Source: Kordia jejudonensis
Lineage (GTDB): Bacteria; Bacteroidota; Bacteroidia; Flavobacteriales; Flavobacteriaceae
Assembly (NCBI RefSeq): GCF_001005315.1
Contig: NZ_LBMG01000004.1
Location: 62,001 to 126,000 of the forward strand
Length of the DNA stretch: 64,000 nt
Direction: 5' to 3'
A program made the position numbers and the translations under genes. Below are positions 1 through 8,124 of this stretch, piece after piece. The notes below the pieces were generated by a model that was not told where the DNA came from, searched no databases, and worked only from the letters and a program-made list of their open reading frames with translations. Numbering within the stretch: the first letter of the stretch is position 1; each line of letters begins with the position of its first letter.

Positions 1-2
1 TT

Positions 3-890
3 GAATGTCTTTCTGAAAAGGAATATCGAAAAAAAGCCATCAAAGCTCTAAAAAGTTATGGACCTGGAATTACAACGACAATTCTAAATTTAGACAAACG
101 AGAGGCATTAAAAGCTAAAAATAAGCGTTTTGTACCTAGAATTATTGAAGCTTTCAAAACTCAAAATGCCGTTAATATGTTATTGAGTTTAATGAAAAGT
201 CGCGATTTCATAATTCGATTAGAAGCGTCTCGTTCACTTCTAAAACTAAACCAAAAACGAGAACGCTTAGTTTTCAGTACACGATTGATTAAAAGTTTAA
301 TTTTAAAAGAAACGAAGCATTACAAAGAAGCCTTAGAAGCACAATATTTCCTAAATCAACTTATTGAATTAGATACTGAAGAAACAATTGAAACCGTGAA
401 TGTGCCTGAGTTAACACTTGCTAGACAGAACATTGTGGAAGTTTTGGAAGAACAACTAGACATCAGTTTGAAAACCATTTTTAAACTTCTAGCGATTATA
501 TATGAAGAAAATGATATTAAAATTGCCTATTCTGGTTTGCTAAGTGATGTAAATGAAGCCAGAATAAATGCCTTGGAATTTTTAGACAATTTGCTCAAAG
601 GACAGTTAAAGTTTAAATTAATTCCCTTGTTAGAACATTATGTTAATGAAAATGATTCGTTGCAACATATGCTTTCTCGAACTAAAATTGTGGACGAAAA
701 AATGTGTCTTACGTTATTGGTTAAAAATAGGGGCAAACGCATTAAACTTGAAGTTTTAGAACTCATCAGAATCTCAAATGATAATCAATATCGTGCCATT
801 GTAAAAGCATTGAAAAAACATAAAAGTGTAGAAGTAAAATATGCAGCTACGCAAACATTGAAACACTTGCAAAACCTTGCTTTGAAGTAA
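3..890 (+). CDS. HEAT-like repeat protein, 3' part only
   Basis: The reading frame is open from the left edge, so this is the C-terminal part of a longer protein; the first in-frame ATG at 177 is probably internal. The visible 295 or so residues are almost entirely alpha-helical, in short amphipathic pairs of HEAT or armadillo type, for example around 'SRDFIIRLEASRSLLKL' and near the end 'KSVEVKYAATQTLKHLQ'. There is no signal peptide or membrane segment in the visible part. Such repeats usually act as protein-interaction scaffolds, and the N-terminal domain that would give the function lies outside the window. No function is assigned. Confidence 0.7.
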   Translation, partial: ECLSEKEYRKKAIKALKSYGPGITTTILNLDKREALKAKNKRFVPRIIEAFKTQNAVNMLLSLMKSRDFIIRLEASRSLLKLNQKRERLVFSTRLIKSLILKETKHYKEALEAQYFLNQLIELDTEETIETVNVPELTLARQNIVEVLEEQLDISLKTIFKLLAIIYEENDIKIAYSGLLSDVNEARINALEFLDNLLKGQLKFKLIPLLEHYVNENDSLQHMLSRTKIVDEKMCLTLLVKNRGKRIKLEVLELIRISNDNQYRAIVKALKKHKSVEVKYAATQTLKHLQNLALK

Positions 891-1155
891 TACCAATTCT
901 CCTATAAACCTGAGTTCAATTTATGATTTCATACAAAACAGTAATTATCAATAAACTATACATATGTCAAATCGAGCGCAGTCGAGATTCTTTTGAAATT
1001 ACAAGTTCTAAGCTGTTCTCATGAGCTATGTTTGGTATTTATGATAATGCTTGAACTGACAATCGTTTGTTTTTACAGTAGAGTTGAGATAATATACTTT
1101 TATTTATTGGCTCAAGAAAAAAGCTAAAGTAAATTTTGAATCATTGTGAAACAAC

Positions 1156-1163
1156 TACTTTTG
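1156..1163 (+). promoter_or_regulatory. Orphan Bacteroidota-type -7 box (TACTTTTG)
   Basis: The octamer matches TAnnTTTG and is followed by C, as in many flavobacterial promoters. No plus-strand gene lies downstream before the convergent gene that ends at 1371. It could be chance, a remnant of a lost gene, or the promoter of a short noncoding RNA. Confidence 0.3.
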
Positions 1164-1194
1164 CAGTGCCAAGATTCTCAGAAATACAAAAAAA

Positions 1195-1322
1195 GAGACC
1201 GTTCAAAAGTACTCAAAACCGTCATTCTGAGCTTGACTCAGAATCTCATTACGTTGATTTCCAACTGTTATGAGAAACCGAATCGAGTCCGGTTTGACGA
1301 AATCTGTACTTTTTAGACAGCC
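1195..1322. repeat. MITE-like inverted-repeat element
   Basis: The left end (gagaccgttcaaaagtac) and the complement of the right end (ggctgtctaaaaagtaca) are imperfect inverted copies of each other. Both resemble the ends of the IS1182-type element at 6236-7951 (GAGGCTGTCTAAAAAG). The interior carries 'gtcattctgagc...gactcagaat' dyad sequence and no reading frame. It is probably a non-autonomous derivative or a dispersed intergenic repeat; only copy counting in the genome can tell. Confidence 0.45.
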
Positions 1323-1370
1323 TTTTTTTTTTATCTTTTTAATTTAAATTGAGTTTAAGAAACGAACATA

Positions 1371-2684
1371 TCAATTTCCATCACCTTCATCTTCAGGATC
1401 TTTATAATTTTCGTTTAAAACTTCGTTATCATCGTTGTTTTTTGTGATTAAATTATCAATTTTACTCGCCAGATACATGTGTGCACCTGCTGAATTTTTA
1501 TTCAATACATTACTCATTAAACACACAATATATTTGATGCCGTTTGGATGTTCTACGATAATGACAGAATTCATATAATTAAATACATTTCCTGCATAAC
1601 TTTTACAATCAGGATTTTTCTCTCGGTCACATTTATAATAACTTCCCGATTTAAAATATACTGCTGCGCTGTCTAATTTTCTAGATCTCGCATAGCGAAT
1701 GCGTCTGTCAGTAAGGTATAACAAACGTTTCATTTCCAAGCTCGATTCTTGATCAACAACCTTTCCTTGTTCTAGTTTTACTAAAAACTTCATTAAACCT
1801 CTTGGAGTTCCAATACTTCCGCCTTTACGACCAACATATTTTCCAGCAGGACGTGTAAACATTCCGCCCAAACGCCAATCGTCTTCTGTAATTCCTAACT
1901 CACGCAATGGTTCATTTACTACAGTATTTGCCAAATTTGTCAAGGAATCTCTTGGAGTTTCTTTAAAGTAACGTTCGCCTTCTTCTTCTGTTAAGTTTAC
2001 ATAATCTTCTTTAAAAGCAGCCATGAGCATTGCTTCTCTGTACATAACGCTTGCCGCCCCATTATTACTCACAGAAACCATGTGATCTAGCCATTCGAAT
2101 AACGAAAATTTATCATCTGCACGAACGCGTCTTTTGGTCAATCTGTCATTTTCCATATCGTATATAGGAACCGTATGATGATCGCCAGTTCCCCAATAGC
2201 GAGCTGAAACTTCAATACCTTTTAAATAGTCAATACGGTCTTGAAATGAGTTTGGACATACTTTTGCCATTTGTGTAAATACCGCATTTAATACGGCAAT
2301 TTTACCAACACTTCCTGGTTGATATCCCACATTTTCTCTGTGTGAAGCGTATTTTAAATTGTTTACGTCTGTCATATCCATTACGGCTACAGAATATGCG
2401 CCACCTGGAATTAAACGTTTTACTTCGCGCATAAATTCGGCGTTATCAACTAATAAATCGTTGATGCTGTCTTCTTTAATATTCGCTAAGTTCAACTTAA
2501 TTTCATCGAGCATTTTATATGCTCCAGCAGGAATACGAGTGTATTTTACGCTGTCTAATTGCATTTGTCGTATTTGGTATAAACGCTTGATTCCTGTACG
2601 TTTATAACCATCTATTGGATATGAAATAAATCCGAATGATATAATAATACAAAGGAAAACGGCTACATAAAGTAATTTTTTCAT
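1371..2684 (-). CDS. Exported serine hydrolase, class A beta-lactamase/PBP-like fold
   Basis: 437 residues. An N-terminal hydrophobic segment (about residues 4-20) works as a signal peptide or anchor, so the protein acts outside the cytoplasm. The penicillin-recognising serine enzyme motifs are in order: SxxK as Ser125-Val-Gly-Lys128, SxN as Ser206-Asn-Asn208, and the KTG equivalent Lys345-Ser-Gly347. The family covers beta-lactamases, DD-peptidases and related hydrolases. A beta-lactamase-type omega-loop Glu is not obvious, so antibiotic hydrolysis should not be assumed. It is the last gene of a three-gene minus-strand operon, 1 base after the dikinase-like gene. The fold is well supported; the substrate is unknown. 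Confidence 0.75.
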   Translation of the reverse strand: MKKLLYVAVFLCIIISFGFISYPIDGYKRTGIKRLYQIRQMQLDSVKYTRIPAGAYKMLDEIKLNLANIKEDSINDLLVDNAEFMREVKRLIPGGAYSVAVMDMTDVNNLKYASHRENVGYQPGSVGKIAVLNAVFTQMAKVCPNSFQDRIDYLKGIEVSARYWGTGDHHTVPIYDMENDRLTKRRVRADDKFSLFEWLDHMVSVSNNGAASVMYREAMLMAAFKEDYVNLTEEEGERYFKETPRDSLTNLANTVVNEPLRELGITEDDWRLGGMFTRPAGKYVGRKGGSIGTPRGLMKFLVKLEQGKVVDQESSLEMKRLLYLTDRRIRYARSRKLDSAAVYFKSGSYYKCDREKNPDCKSYAGNVFNYMNSVIIVEHPNGIKYIVCLMSNVLNKNSAGAHMYLASKIDNLITKNNDDNEVLNENYKDPEDEGDGN

Positions 2685-2685
2685 C

Positions 2686-5586
2686 TTATAATTTAGTATT
2701 TACAGAAACCTTTTTATCAGTATCTATATTTGGTGTTATTGATTGTAAATAGTTTGAACTTTTTGCTTTTTTATTTTCTACAAATGGACGTATTTGAAAC
2801 AACCACAGTTTGTTATCTTTAAATCCGAATTCTACATCATAGGCTTGATGTTGTGAAGCGGTGTGTTCAGTCATTTTTTCACGAACTCTTTTCGCGATTG
2901 TTCTAATATCTTCTATATTTTTTTCATTCAAAATAGGAGTTTCAAACGATGTAAAATGATGTTTTGTACCGCCATCATCAGGCAATCTTATATAATCAGG
3001 CTGTCTTGCAGGAGCTAATAATGTATTTCCTTTTGTCGTAATTAGGCGCGTTTCCGCAGATTGTCCATCAACAGCACCACCAGCACCACGACTGAATGCA
3101 ACTGTTAAATCTTCATCGTTTCCAGAGTTGATTCCTTTGGTAATCATGACACCTGAATAATCGACATCGACACTTGGGATTATTAGGATGGAAGGAAAAA
3201 CATTTTCAGGATTTGATAAGTATTTCTGTCTCCATTTAAAACTGCGTTCTGTATAGGCAGAAGCCCAAACACGCTTAATTCCTTTGATGATTTCGTCTTC
3301 GTTTTTAATATTAAATAGCGTCAAATTTAATCCAGCTCCAGTAAACTCTTTCAAGTCTTCCATATTGGTGTCGCTTCTTAAAAATACAGGAACATTTCCG
3401 ATAGTATTCCCAAAAATGGATGAAAAACTCGCGTATAAATCATCTTTAAACGCTTTGTCTAAAGGCATTTTAATAATTGCGTCGTGTAATTTTTTCAAAT
3501 TTGCAAGTTGAAAAGCTTCTACTTTTTCTTCTGAGATATTTTCTTTTCGCATTCGATCAGCTTCTGCAAACGTACTATTTAAATATGTCCAGTAACTCAT
3601 GTTGCTATTGGGCATTAGTTGATTCATATGCGATTTAAACACGCCAAAAGGAAGAATTAATCCTTCCACAACTTGATCTGGAAATAACTGTTTCAATTCG
3701 CCTAAATTAGCAGCTTTCGGTCCACATAATTTTCCAGAATCTGTAGCATTCACATCACGCATGTTAATTACTTTAGAAACATCTAATCGAATATCTTTAA
3801 TAGGAACTTCAATGACGTTTTTACTGCGTTCATTTTTACTGAAAAGCGCAGTTTCATTGGCTTCCATTGCGTCTTCAAGTTTCAAGACAACATTTCCTTT
3901 GCTTGTAACGGCGTAGAATACTTTTTTACCATTATATTTTTTCAATGCTTTTAAATTATCATAGGATAATACAGCATTTGGGATTCCTAAGTTACGCGCT
4001 AACAATTGTACGTGCGAGACTAAATTCCCTTCTGAAACCGTCATGATTCCTGCCACAGGTTTTAAATCGTGTGGTGGTTTTTCAAAAATATATATCTTAT
4101 TTGTTTGCACTTCAACTTCATCAGGATTTCCATCTACAACGACCAATTCGCCAAATGCATATCCAGGATTTAATCCTCTGATTGCGGTTTGGTTTTCAAT
4201 CTTCATTACTTGGTTGTTAATTTTTGATACTTTAGAAACAAAGATTCCTAAATTACTTACCGTTTCTCCAAAATTTAGCGCTACACTACTACGAACTCTG
4301 TCGTCGATGAAACTATAAGTTATCGGTTCAAACGCTGTGTATTTGTCAACATCACTTTGGTAGGTTGCTTTGACCATGGACGTACTCCATTCCACAATAC
4401 TTCGGCTGTGGCTCAAAATGCTATTTAGAGTTTTGATGCTTAATTCATCATTGTGAATTTCATCACTTAGTAAAGTATTAATAGCTTCATATTCCCAATT
4501 TTCAATCAATCCTGTTCCTGCGGAAGCACATGCTAACGCACTTATTTTATCCAAATTGTCTTGTAGCGTTAGTGCGTCCCAATTTTGAACTTCTTTGAGT
4601 AAAATATTTTCCAATTGAATTGAAATATCTAATACTTTTAATCGGTCTCGACTACTTTTAAAGTTGTTGACACCTAAACGAATTTCATATAATAATTTTG
4701 AGATATCTGTGACTAATTTTTTGGTAGTGGTTTCCGTATTTTGAGAAGTAAAAAAATCAGTCAGTATGCGTGTTATATTATTTTTTTCTGAGATTGCTTT
4801 TACGTCGTTATTCAGCTTTTCAAAATCGATAGGAGCATAATATTGACGCATGGTAGCTAGTAACTTTGAAAATTCTCTTTTTTGTTTGTCAGAAAGTTTT
4901 GAGTTATGCTGGGAAATGTAATTTTCAACCAATTTAATATCCGTAACATCCGGTTGTCCATGAATTTTAATTCTGACATCCATAAAGGAAGGAATATCTT
5001 CTGCTAATAATTTAGATTCGCTTCGCATATTTTGCGCAAGATTGCTATCGCCATTGTGTGGAATATCTTTTAAAGCCTGACGAAATAGAAAATAATTGCT
5101 AAAGATAAGATCATCATTTCTCAATAGGGTTTCGAAAAAGTCTTTTCCCCATGCTTCTTCATCTTCACTTTGAAAAGCACCTCGATAATATTGAGCGCGT
5201 CGTAAAACCCAGCCATCGTCAATACTAGAAAGGTATTTTCCTATTTGATATTGTTTCAAACGGCTAAAATTATTCTTTTCATCTATAAATTCTTCTGGAT
5301 GTAAAGATGCTAAGATTTCTCCAAAAAATAAATGATTACTTTTTCGTAAATCTTTTGCGCTACTTTTAAAACTAGCATGCTGAATACCGCCGCCAATACT
5401 GTCTGGACATGGATCTCGTGCTTCTCTGATACTATTATCGTCGCAAAACCATTTGATTCCGTTGTAGGGACCACGACGATCTTTTTTGTATTGCTCAATA
5501 AGATTTTTGATTTGAGCGGTAGATTTTTCTTGTGCATTTAAAATACACGAAAATAGAAAAAGAAAAAGGGTAATTTTTTTGAACAT
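2686..5586 (-). CDS. Exported dikinase-like protein (phosphohistidine domain followed by PPDK-type ATP-binding domain)
   Basis: 966 residues with a clear signal peptide (about residues 1-19, ending LNAQ). A long helical N-terminal region without recognised domains is followed by a PEP-utiliser mobile (phosphohistidine) domain at about 470-570, with candidate His525 in 'SHVQLLARNLGIP'. A PPDK/PEP-synthase ATP-binding domain follows at about 620-930, including 'GPKAANLGEL' and 'RSDTNMEDL'. The phosphohistidine-then-ATP order is that of alpha-glucan water dikinases rather than PEP synthase, and no C-terminal PEP-binding barrel is present. Having an ATP-dependent domain behind a signal peptide is odd, because the periplasm lacks ATP. 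It sits between a small membrane protein and a beta-lactamase-fold protein in an operon. The reaction is unknown. Confidence 0.7.
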   Translation of the reverse strand: MFKKITLFLFLFSCILNAQEKSTAQIKNLIEQYKKDRRGPYNGIKWFCDDNSIREARDPCPDSIGGGIQHASFKSSAKDLRKSNHLFFGEILASLHPEEFIDEKNNFSRLKQYQIGKYLSSIDDGWVLRRAQYYRGAFQSEDEEAWGKDFFETLLRNDDLIFSNYFLFRQALKDIPHNGDSNLAQNMRSESKLLAEDIPSFMDVRIKIHGQPDVTDIKLVENYISQHNSKLSDKQKREFSKLLATMRQYYAPIDFEKLNNDVKAISEKNNITRILTDFFTSQNTETTTKKLVTDISKLLYEIRLGVNNFKSSRDRLKVLDISIQLENILLKEVQNWDALTLQDNLDKISALACASAGTGLIENWEYEAINTLLSDEIHNDELSIKTLNSILSHSRSIVEWSTSMVKATYQSDVDKYTAFEPITYSFIDDRVRSSVALNFGETVSNLGIFVSKVSKINNQVMKIENQTAIRGLNPGYAFGELVVVDGNPDEVEVQTNKIYIFEKPPHDLKPVAGIMTVSEGNLVSHVQLLARNLGIPNAVLSYDNLKALKKYNGKKVFYAVTSKGNVVLKLEDAMEANETALFSKNERSKNVIEVPIKDIRLDVSKVINMRDVNATDSGKLCGPKAANLGELKQLFPDQVVEGLILPFGVFKSHMNQLMPNSNMSYWTYLNSTFAEADRMRKENISEEKVEAFQLANLKKLHDAIIKMPLDKAFKDDLYASFSSIFGNTIGNVPVFLRSDTNMEDLKEFTGAGLNLTLFNIKNEDEIIKGIKRVWASAYTERSFKWRQKYLSNPENVFPSILIIPSVDVDYSGVMITKGINSGNDEDLTVAFSRGAGGAVDGQSAETRLITTKGNTLLAPARQPDYIRLPDDGGTKHHFTSFETPILNEKNIEDIRTIAKRVREKMTEHTASQHQAYDVEFGFKDNKLWLFQIRPFVENKKAKSSNYLQSITPNIDTDKKVSVNTKL

Positions 5587-5589
5587 ATA

Positions 5590-5793
5590 TTATGCTTTTT
5601 TTCCTGCGATTAATCCAATAAGCAAAGATACAACTCCTAATCCGATAGTGATGTATGCACTGTTATTATCTTGCACTTCTGCATTTAAGGGACCGACACT
5701 AAGAGAAGCTTCTGGTGCGATCATTGTATAAATTCCGTATCCTATTAGAATAATTCCTGCAAAGAGTAAAATTAATTTGATTGTCTTGTTCAT
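5590..5793 (-). CDS. Small protein with two membrane segments
   Basis: 67 residues with hydrophobic stretches at about 6-25 and 47-63, joined by a polar loop rich in Ser, Asn and Glu, with a GKKA tail. It is probably an inner-membrane hairpin protein. It is the first gene of the minus-strand operon and ends 3 bases before the dikinase-like gene, which suggests joint expression and perhaps a role as its membrane partner. No family is recognised with confidence. Confidence 0.6.
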   Translation of the reverse strand: MNKTIKLILLFAGIILIGYGIYTMIAPEASLSVGPLNAEVQDNNSAYITIGLGVVSLLIGLIAGKKA

Positions 5794-5952
5794 GTGTAGT
5801 TAGTTTAGATTATTTTAATTAGTAACAAAATTCCATTATTTAGAATTGATAAGTTAGCTCATTTGGTAAAATTATTAGCTTGTACACTAAAATTAACCAT
5901 GTTTGATGACCTCAAGGAAAATTTAGAGAAGACTTAGGACTTTGGTTTTTTC

Positions 5953-6096
5953 ATGAAGGTACATTTCTTAAATACGTATCCAATTATAATGTTTAAAAAA
6001 GATATAGGGTTTTTGTCTTCTCAAAATTCTAAAGTAGTGTTAAGAAGTCATCATGTTAATAAAAATGTAGTATTGAAAGCTATGAGAGATGTTTAA
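5953..6096 (+). pseudogene. Relic C-terminus of a tyrosine integrase
   Basis: From about 5998 the frame reads KDIGFLSSQNSK, then VVLRSHHVNKN, then VVLKAMRDV and stop. This aligns almost residue for residue with the C-terminus of the intact integrase ending at 27534 (EDTGFLSSHTSK, EVLRRHYINEN, LVLKAMRDV). Upstream of about 5953 the similarity is lost, and an indel is needed near 5985. The position of the catalytic Tyr (HY in the intact gene) is HH here, so the fragment is dead. Similarity continues past the stop (for example 'ttaccctaaag' in both copies) to about 6235, where the IS interrupts it. It is the remains of an earlier, related element. Confidence 0.8.
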
Positions 6097-6235
6097 ATCT
6101 TCAATAAAAATCCTAACGCTGAGATTTTACCCTAAAGAATAATTTTTATAAGTATCTCATTAAGAGATTGATAGGGTGTAAAAGAATGGAAAAAACAGTA
6201 CTCTGCTATGGAAAATGAAACTATTGAAAATAAAT

Positions 6236-7951
6236 GAGGCTGTCTAAAAAGGCAGTCTTTTTTTATGAATTAATTTTAAGATTTTGTATTTTAAAGTTAT
6301 GAAAGTAAATCCTGTTTGGAAGACCAATTACCAGTCTCAGTTGAGTCTTCTTCCTCCGAGTTATGATGATTTTATTTCTGCAAATCATCCTGTTCGCTTA
6401 GTGAATTCTATTTTGGATCGAGTTGATATTAGTTCTATTGAACGCACTTACAAAGGCGGTGGCACTTCTAGTTATCATCCTCGTGTATTGATTAAGATAT
6501 TAATTTATGGGTACTTACGTAATTTGTATTCTTCACGTAAGATAGAGCAGGCTTTAGCGGAGAATATTCATTTTATGTGGCTCTCTGGTGGAGCGCAACC
6601 CGACCATAATACCATTGCTAACTTTCGTTCGGGTAGACTCAAAGGTAAGTTCAAGCAGATCTTCAATCAGGTTGTTTTACTGTTAGCTTCCGAAGGTATC
6701 CTTCATATAAAGGATGTTTATGTTGACGGTACAAAACTGGAAGCTAATGCCAATCGTTATACCTTTGTTTGGGGTAAGAGCATCAAGACTTCTCGCGCTC
6801 GTATCAGTAAACAACTTAAAGAACTTTGGGCTTATGTAGAAACGGTGTATGCAGAAGAGGAACAACGCCCTAATGAGCCTGATAATTTTGACGCTGTTGA
6901 TCCCGATCAGGTAGCCAAGACTATCGATAGTATCAATCAAGCTTTATCAGGCAAGCAAGTAGATAAAAAGATCAAACAAAAATTAGGTTATGCTAAGAAG
7001 AACTGGCCTGAGAAGATTGCCAAGTATAATTATCAAGAAAAACAATTAGGTGGACGAAACTCGATGAGTAAGACTGATCCTAGTGCTACCTTTATGCGGA
7101 TGAAGGATGATCACATGCAAAACGGACAACTAAAGCCAGGCTATAACTTTTTAGCTTCTACCAACAACCAGTACTTAGTTAATTATACGTTAGGGCAAAC
7201 TACTGCTGATACTACACTGCTAAAAGATCATGTAGAAGATCTAGTGGAGAGTTATCAGCAAACACCCGATACGCTCACTGCAGATGCAGGCTTCGGAAGT
7301 GAAGAGAATTATACAGACTTAGAAGCAAAAGGAATCGAGGCTTTTGTTAAATACAACTACTTCCATAAAGAGCAACAAGATCAGAAGAAAGGAAAAGTCA
7401 ATCCTTTTGCAGCTAATCAGCTTTACTACAATAAAGATACAGACACGTATTACTGTCCTATGGGACAAGCCATGAGATATGTAGGAAGTTATCAAAAAAA
7501 GACCAAAACAGGATTTGTACAAACCCTGCATCGCTATCAGGCACAGAACTGCAAGGGTTGTTCGCTTAGAAGTCTATGTCACAAATCCAAATACAATCGG
7601 ATTATAGAGCGTAATTACAATCTAAGCCGACTCAAAGCTAAAGCTAAAAACTTACTTACTAGTGAGAAAGGCATCGAAAAACGAAAATAACGTTGTTGGG
7701 ATGTGGAGGCTGTATTTGGGAATATAAAACACAACATGAACTTTAAGCGATTCTTATTGCGATCATTAGAAAAAGTAGAAGTAGAAATAGGGCTTATCGC
7801 AATGGCACATAACCTAAAAAAGTATAGTTTAGCACTATAAGAGCACTTTTAAAACTTTTAACTCTTAACTACATAACTCAAAAAAGCAACTTCCTAAAAT
7901 AACATTATACTTAAAAGAAAATCGCCTAAAAATTACTTTTTAGACGACCTC
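6236..7951 (+). mobile_element. IS1182-family insertion sequence with a broken transposase
   Basis: It is bounded by inverted repeats GAGGCTGTCTAAAAAG (left) and, on the complement of the right end, GAGGTCGTCTAAAAAG, which match at 14 of 16 positions. It is about 1.7 kb with one transposase gene inside. No clear target duplication is seen: the left flank ends 'aaat' and the right flank starts 'attg'. It landed between the relic integrase tail and the tRNA-Met fragment, in the interval that at the right end of the island holds the 'aacccactca' hairpin. Confidence 0.75.
6284..7840 (+). pseudogene. IS1182-family transposase, interrupted by an in-frame TAA
   Basis: A DDE transposase with the IS1182-type N-terminus ('SYDDFISANHPVR', 'YHPRVLIKILIYGYLRN'). 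The first and second Asp motifs are present ('VYVDGTKLEANA', 'TADAGFGSEENY'), as are Cys pairs of the zinc-binding region near residue 435. The frame stops at TAA 7688-7690, yet the same frame runs on as RCWDVEAVFGNIKHN and ends at 7840. This restores the usual family C-terminus, including the third catalytic residue (Glu in DVEAVFG). A CAA to TAA change (Gln to stop) explains the break. The likely start is ATG 6299; an ATG at 6284 is also in frame. The truncated product lacks the catalytic Glu and should be inactive. Confidence 0.8.
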
Positions 7952-7953
7952 AT

Positions 7954-8001
7954 TGTTGTAGCGAGATCGGGAATTGAACCCGAGACCTCCGGGTTATGAA
8001 T
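7954..8001 (-). repeat. Left attachment-site copy: 3' part of tRNA-Met
   Basis: 48 bases identical to 27693-27740, covering the T arm, variable loop and anticodon region of tRNA-Met plus a few downstream bases. Beyond 8001 the sequence no longer fits a tRNA, so this is a displaced 3' fragment and not a gene. It marks the left border of the island. Confidence 0.85.
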
Positions 8002-8124
8002 ACAAATTGCTCGCCTGTTATGTGTTTGGTAAACAGTTGTTTAGTGAAAATCGGAGTATTGAAAAACTATCAAAACTATCAAAATCCATACTCGAAAACA
8101 ATACTCTAAATTATTAGGGGTTTT

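Larger units (their letters stand above)
891..1370. other. Intergenic region between convergent genes
   Basis: About 480 bases with no supported gene, lying between the plus-strand HEAT-like gene and the minus-strand beta-lactamase-fold gene. It holds a short 'cgagcgcagtcgaga' sequence of a kind seen between genes in many flavobacteria (near 974), a promoter-like box on the plus strand (1156-1163) and an inverted-repeat element (1195-1322), each listed separately. Confidence 0.6.

Noticed and set aside
7954-8020. A second tRNA-Met gene
   Set aside because: Only the 3' part matches; the D arm and 5' acceptor strand are missing, so it is an attachment-site fragment.
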